A DNA stretch of 64,000 bases, taken from NCBI RefSeq assembly GCF_030252425.1, contig NZ_CP126994.1:1054001-1118000 (forward strand). The letters are read 5' to 3'. A model generated the notes under the pieces. That model ran no database searches and was not told the origin of the DNA. It saw only the letters and a list, made by a program, of their open reading frames with translations. This document shows, piece after piece, positions 41,501 through 48,262 of the stretch (the stretch's first letter is position 1; each line of letters begins with the position of its first letter). The stretch comes from Acidisoma sp. PAMC 29798 (GTDB lineage: Bacteria > Pseudomonadota > Alphaproteobacteria > Acetobacterales > Acetobacteraceae). A program made the position numbers and the translations under genes.

Positions 41501-42169
41501 GGCCGTGCCGTTGCCGCCGCTGATCAGGCCCGCATTCATCACGGTGCCGCCTGCAGTCAGATCGACGCCGTCGAGGAGACCGCCCAAAATCGTGCCGGCG
41601 TTGACCACGACGCCTGTGGCCCCCTCCACGATGCCGTTGCCGGCGCCTGCGATGATGGCGGAGGCCAGGTTGATGACGGTACCCGTCGCCGCCAGATCGA
41701 TACCATCCCCGTTCAAACCCGTAACGGCGCCGGCATTGGAGATTACACCCGTGGCGGCGCCGACGATGCCGGTGGTGCCGCCGACGATCGTGCCCGTGGC
41801 CGTGTTGATGACGGTGCCGGTTGCCGCCAGGGTCACGCCATCGCCATGCGTGCTCGTGATGGCACCGGCATTGGCCAGCTTGCCCGTGGCCGCCAGCACC
41901 ACGCCCGCGGTGCCGCCGGTGATGAGGCCGGACGCCGCGTTGATCACCGTGCCGGTGGCCCCGAGCGTGACGCCGTTAAGAAGCGTGCCGGTAATGGTGC
42001 CGGTGTTCTCCACCGTGCTGGTCGCGCCCGCGATCACGCCGGAACTGGCGCCCGAGAGAGTGGTGTCATTGTTCACCACGCTTGTGGCACCGACATTGAC
42101 CCCGTCGACAGTCTTGCCCGAAAGGCCGCCGCCGGCGTTTTTCACTGTAACGATGCTGAGATCAACCAC
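35519..42169 (-). CDS. Giant repeat surface protein/adhesin, probable type I secretion substrate
   Basis: A 2216-residue protein starting at a GTG at 42169. It has no Sec signal peptide. Residues 1-788 are imperfect units of about 20 residues (VxNxGxIxGxxxDGVxL), a beta-helix-like passenger, with a large internal duplication. Residues 789-1556 are eight near-identical 96-residue SdrD/Cna-B-like domains (GTVFNDVNGDGVEQ, SYSVQVIKPTGETFS), each carrying a DxNxxG Ca-binding-type loop. A ninth divergent copy follows to about 1690. A Pro/Thr-rich linker spans about 1930-1987. Residues 2000-2125 are RTX-like (GNGNDT, GDGNDT, GSGNDT). The last 85 residues (DFSLNNGDSLDL onward) look like a type I secretion signal region. 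LapA-like biofilm adhesins share this logic. No ABC exporter genes are adjacent. Two unknown genes lie downstream. Confidence 0.88.
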   Translation of the reverse strand: MVDLSIVTVKNAGGGLSGKTVDGVNVGATSVVNNDTTLSGASSGVIAGATSTVENTGTITGTLLNGVTLGATGTVINAASGLITGGTAGVVLAATGKLANAGAITSTHGDGVTLAATGTVINTATGTIVGGTTGIVGAATGVISNAGAVTGLNGDGIDLAATGTVINLASAIIAGAGNGIVEGATGVVVNAGTILGGLLDGVDLTAGGTVMNAGLISGGNGTAVYLGGIGANRLVVEAGASFAGKAIGGVGATNTLELGAGAGTLTNFSGNFVNFQTIVVDAGAHWVLTGGNPIAAAAITLGAGATLSYNGVIYGTAVVQAPSTLTLAAGSSFDNLAAIGGATGITAGANSTVLNMGSIGGSTLDGIDAGAGATISNDVSGIITGANAGLVLGANASVHNANVILGTHGDGIDAGAGSTLTNTDGVTGGQSGILGGANVVVTNSGGITGTALDGVTLGATSVVTNAGLITGGSSGVIEGATSTVDNTGTITGTLLDGVSLAATGTVVNALSGVIIGNTAGVVEAATGKLSNAGIITGLHGDGADLAATGTVINTATGTITGAQNGVVEAATGQVVNAGSIIGTLQDGVDLTAGGMVNNAGLISGGNGTAVYLGGSGANLLVVDPGAVFVGQAIGSTTAANTLELGAGNGSLTNFSGSFINFQSIVVDAGAHWVLTGGNPIAAGAITVAAGASLTYDGVTYGTPIVQTASTVTLAAGATYENAGTAGGAVGLVAGANTAVLNTGNLGGSVLDGADLGAGATLTTTSSLSGNASGIVGGANDLITNTVGYAPSSISGTVFNDVNGDGVEQTTESGLAGQTVNLLSGTTVVATATTSATGTYSFTGVAPGSYSVQVIKPTGETFSTPGTTAITVTSGSASIVNTGEYAPSSVSGTVFNDLNASGTQQAGDLGLTGQTVNLLSGTTVVATATTSATGTYSFGNLAPGSYSVQVIKPTGETFSTPGTTAVTVTSGSSTIVNAGEYAPSTVSGTIFNDVNASGTQQTGETGLAGQTVNLLSGTTVVATATTSATGTYSFGNLAPGSYSVQVIKPTGETFSTSGTTAVTVTSGSSTIVNAGEYAPSSVSGTVFNDLNASGTQQTTESGLSGQTVNLLSGTTVVATATTSATGTYSFTNLAPGSYSVQVIKPTGETFSTPGTTAVTVTSGSSTIVNAGEYAPSTVSGTIFNDVNASGTQQTGETGLAGQTVNLLSGTTVVATATTSATGTYSFGNLAPGSYSVQVIKPNGETFSTPGTTAVTVTSGSSTIVNAGEYAPSTVSGTVFNDVNGDGVEQATETGLTGQTVHLLSGTTVVATATTSATGTYSFTNLAPGSYSVQVIKPTGETFSTSGTTAVTVTSGSSTIVNAGEYAPSTVSGTVFNDLNASGTQQTGEVGLAGQTVNLLSGTTVVATATTSATGTYSFTGVAPGSYSVQVIKPTGETFSTPGTTAITVTSGSASIVNAGEYAPSTVSGTIFNDVNASGTQQTGETGLAGQTVNLLSGTTVVATATTSATGTYSFTGVAPGSYSVQVIKPTGETFSTPGTTAITVTSGSATTVDVGEFVATVVPAVGTISSMVFLDGLADGTYHVGDPGVAGVTVKLLNAQGVFTGATTTTDSHGRYSFTNVAPGTYHVQVVAPTGMSYSTVEHASGNSLLDSDVNGMTGVSDTFTVQSAQTTTGENAGLVFNGHFAGTTPITLTSGQAYAANASSGVVIGPGNDNVHTGSGGNNIVVLGGGNNIVEAGTGRTDDIATSVGSLNAQTQNAANGFLFAGTGDSTLQGAGGNAYLVAGKGNNMVAGGSANNVLVGGISRGTVTAAGTNVTGYTTGSEVRLTGTSAEVLYQKGDGVQVLDNTFDPTKDSLKIFGYTGGTMETLHGQEVLYLGGNDLIIFNGGTPAFTNGTGSTFAGVTFNPNIAAAPESVVSFGANGLPMIVPAGGATTTAPITTPTATPTPPVLPVPPHTGPITTPPVTTTPTTPIAPPVTPPVVPVPIHAVTMSGWNQSLTLDNQSYSVSGSQGNATITAGNGNDTVSASGYNNTIKLGDGNDTITGPQGNSTVTVGQGNDTITLQGYGNVITTGSGTNVIHAGDGNEMVNTGSGNDTVMLSGWTNFLIGGVGHDSFIGGAGNTYQVNDVGSSGGMTIQDFSLNNGDSLDLSKVLAHAGWNDAASTLAGYLKVSQSGGDTVVSIDKTGHGGSFSAVATLHGLGSTTLGDLQSHHSIGLF
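37502..39805 (-). repeat. Eight tandem 288-base repeats encoding SdrD/Cna-B-like domains
   Basis: Exactly periodic blocks of 288 bases (96 codons) run from the Ala codon at 39805 to 37502, with high nucleotide identity between units. Differences are concentrated in short stretches (NASGTQQTGE versus NGDGVEQTTE; FGNLAPG, FTNLAPG or FTGVAPG) that recur in mosaic combinations. That suggests recombination or gene conversion between units. Copy number could vary between isolates, and short-read assemblies could collapse this array. Confidence 0.93.
39806..42055 (-). repeat. Large internal duplication in the beta-helix-like part of the giant gene
   Basis: Matching anchors lie 1158 bases apart (TAVYLGG segment, 41494 versus 40336) and 1293 bases apart (GVIxGATSTVxNTGTITGTLL segment, 42034 versus 40741). 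Two long copies are therefore in tandem, and the upstream copy carries about 45 extra residues (two more short units). The copies have diverged more than the 288-base units. Confidence 0.75.
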
Positions 42170-42660
42170 AACTCACAGACTTCCAAGCGAATTCAATCGC
42201 CAATCCGGCAGAAAAACTAAAATCTTCGTTTTAATCACGATCCCGAGAGGCCGTATTATACTAGCCGTCATATTTTTAGTTTCTTGGTCAATATTATATA
42301 ATTAACGATATAGCAATAACTATTATTTCTTAGAATAGAGACGGGCCGCGTGTCTATTGATATCCAATTGGGCGTGACGCGAGCCGGTGCGACGTTTTCC
42401 CATCAGGCACCGCCTCCTGTTTGAACCTCCCTCGGCTGACAACGGCGCGTGACAGCAACACAAAGTGGCGTGCCGCAGGTGTCGGCGCGCGTCGGTTGAT
42501 CCGTGCAGCGTGGGGTCGCTTCGGGTGCTAAAAGACCCTCAGCGGCGTGCCCCGGTTGAGAGACAAGTCCTTGAACTTACCTGCGCCACGTCAATTTCTC
42601 GCAGGCAAAGCGCTCTCGGCGCCCGATGCCGAAAGCCATTAGACGGACTGGACGTACTCA
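42170..42660. other. 491-base intergenic region, AT-rich next to the giant gene
   Basis: Bases 42170-42340 are strikingly AT-rich against the surrounding DNA (for example TATTATATAATTAACGATAT at 42291-42310), which fits a promoter for the giant gene on the minus strand or a silenced region bound by an H-NS/MucR-like protein. From 42341 the composition returns to normal and no convincing gene is seen. The diguanylate cyclase starts at the right end in the opposite direction. Confidence 0.5.
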
Positions 42661-43710
42661 TTGACTGACCAAGTGTTGAGGCAGCGCAATCGCATAGTCA
42701 CCGTTCTTATTGCGCTTGGAATGCCGTGTATTGTCATGGTGTGGCTCTACGAAGCATGGGCGGGATTGTTGACGGAGACCGCCCGTTACTACTACCCACT
42801 GCTGTTAGTGGTCCTGGCTGTATCTTCGATCGCTATTAGAACTGCGCCCGTTTACCGCCGTTACGCCGAGTGGTTCGCCTTCGCGTTGCTCGCCTCATAT
42901 TTCATCGTCTCTCTCGGCGCGTTCGCACTCTTTCCGTCCCAAATAACCATCTACAACGTCGCCAACATTATTCAGTAGATGCCCATTCTTTACGTGAGTA
43001 CCTTTATCCTATTGAAAAGATGGCAAGCGGTGTCAGCCACCACAACCGTTTTCTGTCTTTCGCTTATTCCAACCGTCTTCGTCTTGTGCTTCAAACCTCA
43101 TGCGTGGCCGAGTTCGATCATAGCGCTCGTTATCAACGCCTATGTTGTTCACCTCTTGACCATTCTGACCCTGTCTCTTGTTGTCGTCATGTCGCGACAA
43201 TATAGCCGTGTTCAGGAAGCGGTGAGTACCTTTGCGGCGGAGGCGCGGCTTGACCCGCTGACGGGCGCGCTAAATCGCCGCGGCTTCTATGGCCTCTTCT
43301 CCGAGGCTGTCGACGCAGGCGTCGATACGGCCGCATTGATCATGCTGGATCTTGATAATTTCAAACACGTCAATGACGTCCATGGTCATTTTTTAGGTGA
43401 CGAGGTCATCACCCTTGTTGCGAGCGTCGTTCGCAGCGAGTTGCGGTCATCCGACCTCTTATGCCGTTGGGGCGGAGAGGAATTTCTCGTCGCGATCCTC
43501 GCCCCTTCAGAGGGCGCCGAAATCGTCATCGCGAACCGAGCCCGGGCGGCCATCGCAGCCTCGCCCCACCCCGTGGCAGGCGCGATCACGGCAAGCCTGG
43601 GCGTTTTCAAGTGGTCCGGGGACATGAGCCTTCAGGAAGCCATCAAAGGCGCCGATGGCGCTCTTTACCAGGCGAAGCTGGCGGGTCGGAATCAAGTCCG
43701 ATTTGCGTGA
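42661..43710 (+). pseudogene. Membrane diguanylate cyclase (GGDEF) interrupted by an in-frame TAG
   Basis: The frame begins at a TTG at 42661, stops at TAG 42976-42978 and resumes at once with ATG at 42979 in the same frame. The joined length of about 349 codons is what one expects for a six-helix membrane sensor plus GGDEF domain; the stop falls at the edge of a membrane helix (NVANIIQ / MPILYVSTFILL). The cyclase domain is intact: RLDPLTGALNRRGF, metal-site LDLDNFKHVNDVHGH, GGEEF active site and the inhibitory RxxD (RSSD) five residues before it. A TGG-to-TAG change is the simplest cause. The downstream 243 residues alone might still be made from the ATG at 42979, with three helices. It is divergent from the giant adhesin gene, a classical c-di-GMP target class. 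Confidence 0.8.
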
Positions 43711-44905
43711 AGGCAATGACGGCCACGACCGCTGCGGCAAAGCCTGATGCCGCACCCACCCCCAGCGCCCAGCGCGGGCCGAAGGTGTTCGCGACCCATC
43801 CGACGATCGGCGCTCCGATAGGCGTGCCCCCAAGCGCGATGCCGACACGCAGCGCCATCACCCGTCCGCGCATGGCGGGTTCTGTCGAAAGCTGCATCAG
43901 GCTGTTCGTTGTGTTGGCAAAGGTCAAAGCGGCCGCGCCAATAACAACGAGAGCGCCGGCGAACAGCCAGTAGCAGGGCGCAATGGCTGCCAATGCGCAG
44001 CCAAGCCCAAACACTGTGGCGCCGACCAGCAGCGTGCCGAACTTGGGCCTGGTCCGACCGGCGCCAATCAACGCGCCGGAGACGGTACCAATCGCCGTGA
44101 TCGACGACAACACGCCGTATCCGCGGGCGTCGCAATGAAAGACGCTGACTGCCATGGTCGAGATGAAAATCGGGAAGTTGAGACCGAAGGTTCCGATCAA
44201 AAAGAGCATGACCAGGATCGCCCGGAGGTCGGGGCGGCCCCATACATAGCGGAGTCCTTCGGTGAAATTTCCCCTGGCCCGTTGGGCCCGCGCGTTGGGA
44301 CGAAGGTCGGCCACGCGCAGAAGCGCGAGGGACATCAGCACCGCAATGAAAGAAGCGGCGTTGATCAAGAAGGCCCAACCGGTGCCGATTGTGGCGATGA
44401 CCACGCCGCATACGGCGGGGCCAATCATGCGTGCGACGTTGAAAGACGTCGCGTTAAGCGCCACGGCGTTGTGCAGGTCGTCGTCGCCGACCAATTCCGC
44501 AACGAAGGTCTGCCGTACCGGCGCATCGAACGCCGCCGCGCAGCCGAACAGGAAGGCGAAGATATAGACGTGCCACAGTTGGACGACGCCGGAGACGACG
44601 AGACTCCCGAGCGCCAGAGCGAGGCCAGCCATGGTCGCCTGCGTGGCGATGAGGAGCTTGCGTTGATTGAAATGGTCAGCCGCGAAGCCCGTCCACGGCA
44701 ACAGAAGAAGCTGCGGCCCGAACTGCAAAGCCATCACCACGCCGACCGCCGAGGCGTCGTGATGGGTCAGTTGGGTGAACACCAGCCAGTCCTGGGCCGT
44801 TCGCTGCACCCAGGTGCCGATGTTGGAGACGAAGTCGCCGGCGACCCAAACCCGATAGTTGAACCCTCGCAGGGATCGGAAGATGCCCGCGAACGGGGCC
44901 TTCAA
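43643..44905 (-). CDS. MFS transporter (EntS/DHA3-like)
   Basis: A 420-residue protein from a TTG start at 44905 that overlaps the preceding stop (TTGA), so it is translationally coupled. The opening LRGFNYRVWVAGDFVSNIGTWVQRTAQDWLVF, DHFNQRKLLIATQATMAGLALALG and FDAPVRQTFVAELVGDDDLHNAVALNATSFNVARMIGPAVCG are typical of the DHA3/EntS-like MFS branch (12 helices). Members export siderophores, macrolides or drugs. The 3' end overlaps the convergent cyclase gene by 68 bases. It is the last gene of the MarR/isochorismatase-fold operon, suggesting export of a compound sensed by the MarR protein. Confidence 0.93.
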   Translation of the reverse strand: MKAPFAGIFRSLRGFNYRVWVAGDFVSNIGTWVQRTAQDWLVFTQLTHHDASAVGVVMALQFGPQLLLLPWTGFAADHFNQRKLLIATQATMAGLALALGSLVVSGVVQLWHVYIFAFLFGCAAAFDAPVRQTFVAELVGDDDLHNAVALNATSFNVARMIGPAVCGVVIATIGTGWAFLINAASFIAVLMSLALLRVADLRPNARAQRARGNFTEGLRYVWGRPDLRAILVMLFLIGTFGLNFPIFISTMAVSVFHCDARGYGVLSSITAIGTVSGALIGAGRTRPKFGTLLVGATVFGLGCALAAIAPCYWLFAGALVVIGAAALTFANTTNSLMQLSTEPAMRGRVMALRVGIALGGTPIGAPIVGWVANTFGPRWALGVGAASGFAAAVVAVIAFTQIGLDSDPPASPGKERHRRL

Positions 44906-45231
44906 AGATGCTCAGGCTGATTGCCGCCGTGAAAGCGGCCAAAGTGGCGGGCGGCAAAGAGGGCCATCAGAAGCGCACCAGCGCCGCATGCAAGGACGTC
45001 GCCCGTGTTCCTCCATCCAAAATCGCCGATCCGGCAGACGAGCAGATACCCCACGACGATGTTGAAAAACCCCCAGACCACATTGACGGAGGACGAAGAC
45101 AGGCCCTGGCCCGGCGGCTTGGCGAAGGGCGTTTGAAACGGCCTGCCCATCATGCCGCTGACGAGGTGGGGGATCGCATTCGCCAGGAAGGCGCCGCCGA
45201 AGAAGGAGGACAGGAGCGGAAGCCACAGCAT
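44902..45231 (-). CDS. Small membrane protein of unknown function
   Basis: A 109-residue protein, with the start at the ATG at 45231 directly after the preceding stop (TGACATG). It has three hydrophobic segments: LPLLSSFFGGAFLANAIPHLV, VNVVWGFFNIVVGYLLV and VLACGAGALLMALFAA. The loop GMMGRPFQTPFAKPPGQGLSS is well formed and looks conserved-family in character (many bacteria have similar small proteins with PHxVxG and TPFA..PPG motifs). Function is unknown. It is tightly coupled on both sides in the operon with an isochorismatase-fold hydrolase and an MFS exporter. Confidence 0.8.
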   Translation of the reverse strand: MLWLPLLSSFFGGAFLANAIPHLVSGMMGRPFQTPFAKPPGQGLSSSSVNVVWGFFNIVVGYLLVCRIGDFGWRNTGDVLACGAGALLMALFAARHFGRFHGGNQPEHL

Positions 45232-45232
45232 G

Positions 45233-45796
45233 TCAGGCGATCCTTTTTGGCAGAAGATTGATGATCTCTTCGCTCGTTCCGGTCTCACCGAGGCGCGGGA
45301 AGACGTTGGTGATGCTGTAGGCATGAGCTTCGGGACGCAGATCGGTCATCGCATCGATGGCGAGGGTGACGTTGAACCCTTGCTCATAGGCTTGTCGTGC
45401 CGTCGCCTCGACACCGGTTCCGGTCGCCACGCCTGCGATCACCACCTGGGTAACGCCCCGTGCTTTCAACCGGGCGTCAAGGTCGGTGGTGGCGAAGGCG
45501 CCCCAGCTCCGTTTCGTCACCACGATGTCGCTGGGGTTCTGGTTCAGCGCCGGAATGAGGTCGGTCCATCCATAGGGACGGGACCCTGTTGGGCGGGGCT
45601 GTTCGGTGCGGCCTGGTGCCCCGCCATCGACATTGACGAGCACCACCGGCAGCCCTCGCTCGCGGAAGGCATCTGCCAAGAGGCCAGCCCGGTCGATGAT
45701 GTCTGCGATCGCGGGGACGGTGCGGAGACCGATGACGCCCTTTTGCAGATCGATGATGATGAGGGCCGTATGAGGATCGACTGTGGTTAGCGCCAT
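45233..45796 (-). CDS. Isochorismatase-fold hydrolase lacking the catalytic cysteine
   Basis: A 187-residue protein from the ATG at 45796 (MALTTVDPHTALIIIDLQKGV); the longer open frame upstream overlaps the MarR gene and is not protein-like. The conserved aspartate D16 (IIDLQKG) and lysine K95 (VVTKRSWGAF) of the cysteine-hydrolase triad are present. The nucleophile position reads glycine (AGVATGTGVEAT, G128) instead of cysteine. True isochorismatases such as EntB also lack the cysteine, whereas nicotinamidases and N-carbamoyl amidases need it. A vinyl-ether hydrolase role or a non-amidase role is therefore more likely than amidase. It is in an operon with MarR, a small membrane protein and an MFS exporter. 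Confidence 0.85.
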   Translation of the reverse strand: MALTTVDPHTALIIIDLQKGVIGLRTVPAIADIIDRAGLLADAFRERGLPVVLVNVDGGAPGRTEQPRPTGSRPYGWTDLIPALNQNPSDIVVTKRSWGAFATTDLDARLKARGVTQVVIAGVATGTGVEATARQAYEQGFNVTLAIDAMTDLRPEAHAYSITNVFPRLGETGTSEEIINLLPKRIA

Positions 45797-45855
45797 GGAA
45801 TTTCCTGTCGACAGGCAGCACGGTTCACTGGGGGCGAAAGCGCCGCGAGCCTCCA

Positions 45856-46308
45856 TCAATCGTCGACGATCCGCTGCAGAAGGGCGACGGCGTCCACAAG
45901 CTTGCCCTGCTCTTCGGGCGACAGACGCACCTGAAGCGTACGGGTTAGCCAGTCCTGGCGCGCCGCCCGCCCTTCCTCGACCCATATGCGGCAGGCATCC
46001 GTGAGCGAGAGGATGGTCTGCCGTCCGTCCGCCGCATCCGGCGCACCTTCCACAAGGCCGGCGCCTTCCAATGCGGAAATCACTGGCCCCATCGATTGCG
46101 GACGTATTCCTTCCGCCCGGGCAAGGCTCGACGCTGTGGCCGGACCGTCCTTTTCCAAACGGAGCAGAACTGACAGCTGGGACGGCGTCAGGTCGCCGAT
46201 ATGCGCCTGGTCTCGCATCCGGCGCTTCAGCCTGCCGATCAGGGCGCGAAGGCTCTGCGCTAGGTCTGAAGCACGTGTGTCGGAGGGGGTATCTGGCGCA
46301 GCGTTCAT
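45856..46308 (-). CDS. MarR-family transcriptional regulator
   Basis: A protein of 150 residues. The winged helix is clear: IGDLTPSQLSVLLRLEKDGPATASSLARAEGIRPQSMGPVISALEGAGLVEGAPDAADGRQTILSLTDAC. It starts at the ATG at 46308. It lies 59 bases upstream of the isochorismatase-fold gene on the same strand and so is probably the autoregulated first gene of the four-gene operon down to the MFS exporter. Confidence 0.93.
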   Translation of the reverse strand: MNAAPDTPSDTRASDLAQSLRALIGRLKRRMRDQAHIGDLTPSQLSVLLRLEKDGPATASSLARAEGIRPQSMGPVISALEGAGLVEGAPDAADGRQTILSLTDACRIWVEEGRAARQDWLTRTLQVRLSPEEQGKLVDAVALLQRIVDD

Positions 46309-46380
46309 GGCGCGCCCTGTCGCATATAATCAGGTAAACTGTAAAGTCTTTCTGTTCAGCTTCCTGATGATAATGGGACG

Positions 46381-47133
46381 TTAGGTCTCCTTGAACCAGG
46401 TGACGGCGTCCGCTCCGGCGGGAAGGCGCGCGGGGGCAGTATCGTCCGTGACGGCTCGCCAAACGGCCTCCGCGACATCCAAAGGCCGCGTGACCTCCGC
46501 GTGTTCCGCGGCAAATCCCGCCATGACGGCCTGGCCAAGCGGAGCATAGGGGGGTGGGAAGTCGAATACGCCTTGGGCCAAGGCGCGTGCATTCTCCCCA
46601 AACCGGGTGTCGGGGGCGAGGCCTGGCAGCACGAGTTTGACCTTGATGTTGAAAGGTTGAAGTTCAAGCGCGACGGATTCCGAGAACGCGTTCACCGCTG
46701 CCTTGCTGGCCGTGTAGATCGAGAGCAGCGGCAAAGGGCGCAACGTGACTGTGGAGGTTACGTTGACGATGGTCCCGGCGTTGCGGGCGCGGAATTGCGG
46801 CAGAACGGCCTGGGTCATCGCCATGGTGCCAAATGTATTGGTCTCGAAGATGCGGCGGACCATCTCGATCGGCGTGCCTTCAAGGGCATTCAGCCACCCG
46901 ATGCCGGCATTGTTGACCAGGACATCGATCTCGCCGGCGCTCGCGATGGCCTGGGCGATGCTGGCAGGATCCGCCACGTCCAGCTGCAGCAGTGTCAGAT
47001 TGGGGGCGGCAGGAAGGATGGTCTCGTCCGGGGTGCGCATGGTGGCGATGACGCGCCAGCTGCGGTCCAGAAAGTATTTGGCGATCTCCAGGCCGAAGCC
47101 CGAGGAACAGCCGGTGATGAGGATGGATTGCAT
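46381..47133 (-). CDS. Short-chain dehydrogenase/reductase
   Basis: A protein of 250 residues from the ATG at 47133; upstream in-frame codons are not protein-like. The cofactor loop is TGCSSGFG, then NNAGIG (about 74-79), and the catalytic residues are S127 (NVTSTVT), Y140 and K144 (YTASKAAV). The arginine in TMRTPDE after the second strand suggests NADP(H). The pattern resembles the oxidoreductases annotated as SDR family with unknown ketone or alcohol substrate. It is divergent from an AraC regulator (93-base gap), which probably controls it. Confidence 0.92.
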   Translation of the reverse strand: MQSILITGCSSGFGLEIAKYFLDRSWRVIATMRTPDETILPAAPNLTLLQLDVADPASIAQAIASAGEIDVLVNNAGIGWLNALEGTPIEMVRRIFETNTFGTMAMTQAVLPQFRARNAGTIVNVTSTVTLRPLPLLSIYTASKAAVNAFSESVALELQPFNIKVKLVLPGLAPDTRFGENARALAQGVFDFPPPYAPLGQAVMAGFAAEHAEVTRPLDVAEAVWRAVTDDTAPARLPAGADAVTWFKET

Positions 47134-47226
47134 GATGGCCTCTGTTGATGCGTGGCCACCCAGGGTAGATCGGTCAGACCAGACGATATATGATGAGAAG
47201 TCCTTAAAGCATTCGAATGAGTCCAA

Positions 47227-48135
47227 ATGGCCGATCCCCTGACCGAAATCGTCACGCTCCTCCGGCCGCGGATAAAGTTTTCCAAGGTGGCCAGCGGCGC
47301 CGGGCCTTGGCGGCTGCGCAAAGAGGGAGACGGACATCTCTTCTATTGCGCAGTGGTGGAGGGCCGCTGCCGGTTGCAGGTGGAGGGGCGTGAGGCCCTG
47401 ATGCTCGGGGTCAATGATTTCGTACTGATCCCCGCAGCCGCGGATTTTACGATGAGCAGTCTGCATCCAGGAGCGGAGGGCATGGCCCTGTCCGAGCCGG
47501 TTTGCCTGCCATCGGGTGAGTTTCGGCTGGGCGATCTCGCGGGGCCGGCCAATGTGCGCAATCTCGTCGGGCATTGCGTCTTTGCGTCACCAGATGCCGC
47601 GCTCTTGGTCTCGCTTTTGCCAGACCTTGTGCATGTGCGGGGCGAGGCGAGCCTGGCGACGCTTGTGGCCCTGGTGGGGGAGGAAGCGCGCGGGGCCAAG
47701 CCGGGGCAGGAGGTGGTGCTGGCGCATTTGCTGGAGGTGATGCTGATCGAGGCGCTTCGGTCGGCAGCCGGGGTAGGGGCGTCACCCGGCTTGCTGCGCG
47801 GGTTGGCGGATGAAAGACTGGCCGTCGCCATTAGGCGCATGCATGAGGCACCGGGGCGAGGATGGAGCGTGGCGGAGCTGGCACGGGAGGCGGGCTTGTC
47901 GCGCTCATCGTTTTTTGACCGGTTCGGCCGGGAGGTTGGCGTGGCGCCGATGGAATATCTGCTGACCTGGCGGATGGCTCTGGCGAAGGGCCTGCTGCGG
48001 CGCCACGGCGGCGGCGTCGCCGAGGTCGCGGAGAAGGTCGGGTATCGGTCTGCTAGTGCCTTCAGCGTGGCCTTCACCCGGCATGTGGGGACGGCGCCGG
48101 CGCGCTATGCCCGGGACGTATTGGCAGGCGTTTAA
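47227..48135 (+). CDS. AraC-family transcriptional regulator with cupin sensor domain
   Basis: A protein of 302 residues. The N-terminal half is the cupin_6-type ligand domain found with AraC regulators (PWRLRKEGDGHLFYCAVVEGRCRLQVEGREALMLGVNDFVLIPAAADF). The C-terminal half has two helix-turn-helix motifs (WSVAELAREAGLSRSSFFDRFGREVGVAPMEYL and GVAEVAEKVGYRSASAFSVAFTRHVGTAPARYAR). This set (AraC with cupin next to an SDR) commonly activates the adjacent oxidoreductase. The inducer is unknown. Confidence 0.94.
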   Translation: MADPLTEIVTLLRPRIKFSKVASGAGPWRLRKEGDGHLFYCAVVEGRCRLQVEGREALMLGVNDFVLIPAAADFTMSSLHPGAEGMALSEPVCLPSGEFRLGDLAGPANVRNLVGHCVFASPDAALLVSLLPDLVHVRGEASLATLVALVGEEARGAKPGQEVVLAHLLEVMLIEALRSAAGVGASPGLLRGLADERLAVAIRRMHEAPGRGWSVAELAREAGLSRSSFFDRFGREVGVAPMEYLLTWRMALAKGLLRRHGGGVAEVAEKVGYRSASAFSVAFTRHVGTAPARYARDVLAGV

Positions 48136-48262
48136 GCCTCTTGATCTCGGGGCGGCCACGTCCGCACTCGCACGGCGCGCCGCGGATCGATGACAGACCT
48201 GTCATGGGAATTGGCGAAAGCAAGCAAAGTAACTGACGAATTCTCATTGGAAAGGTTAAGCC

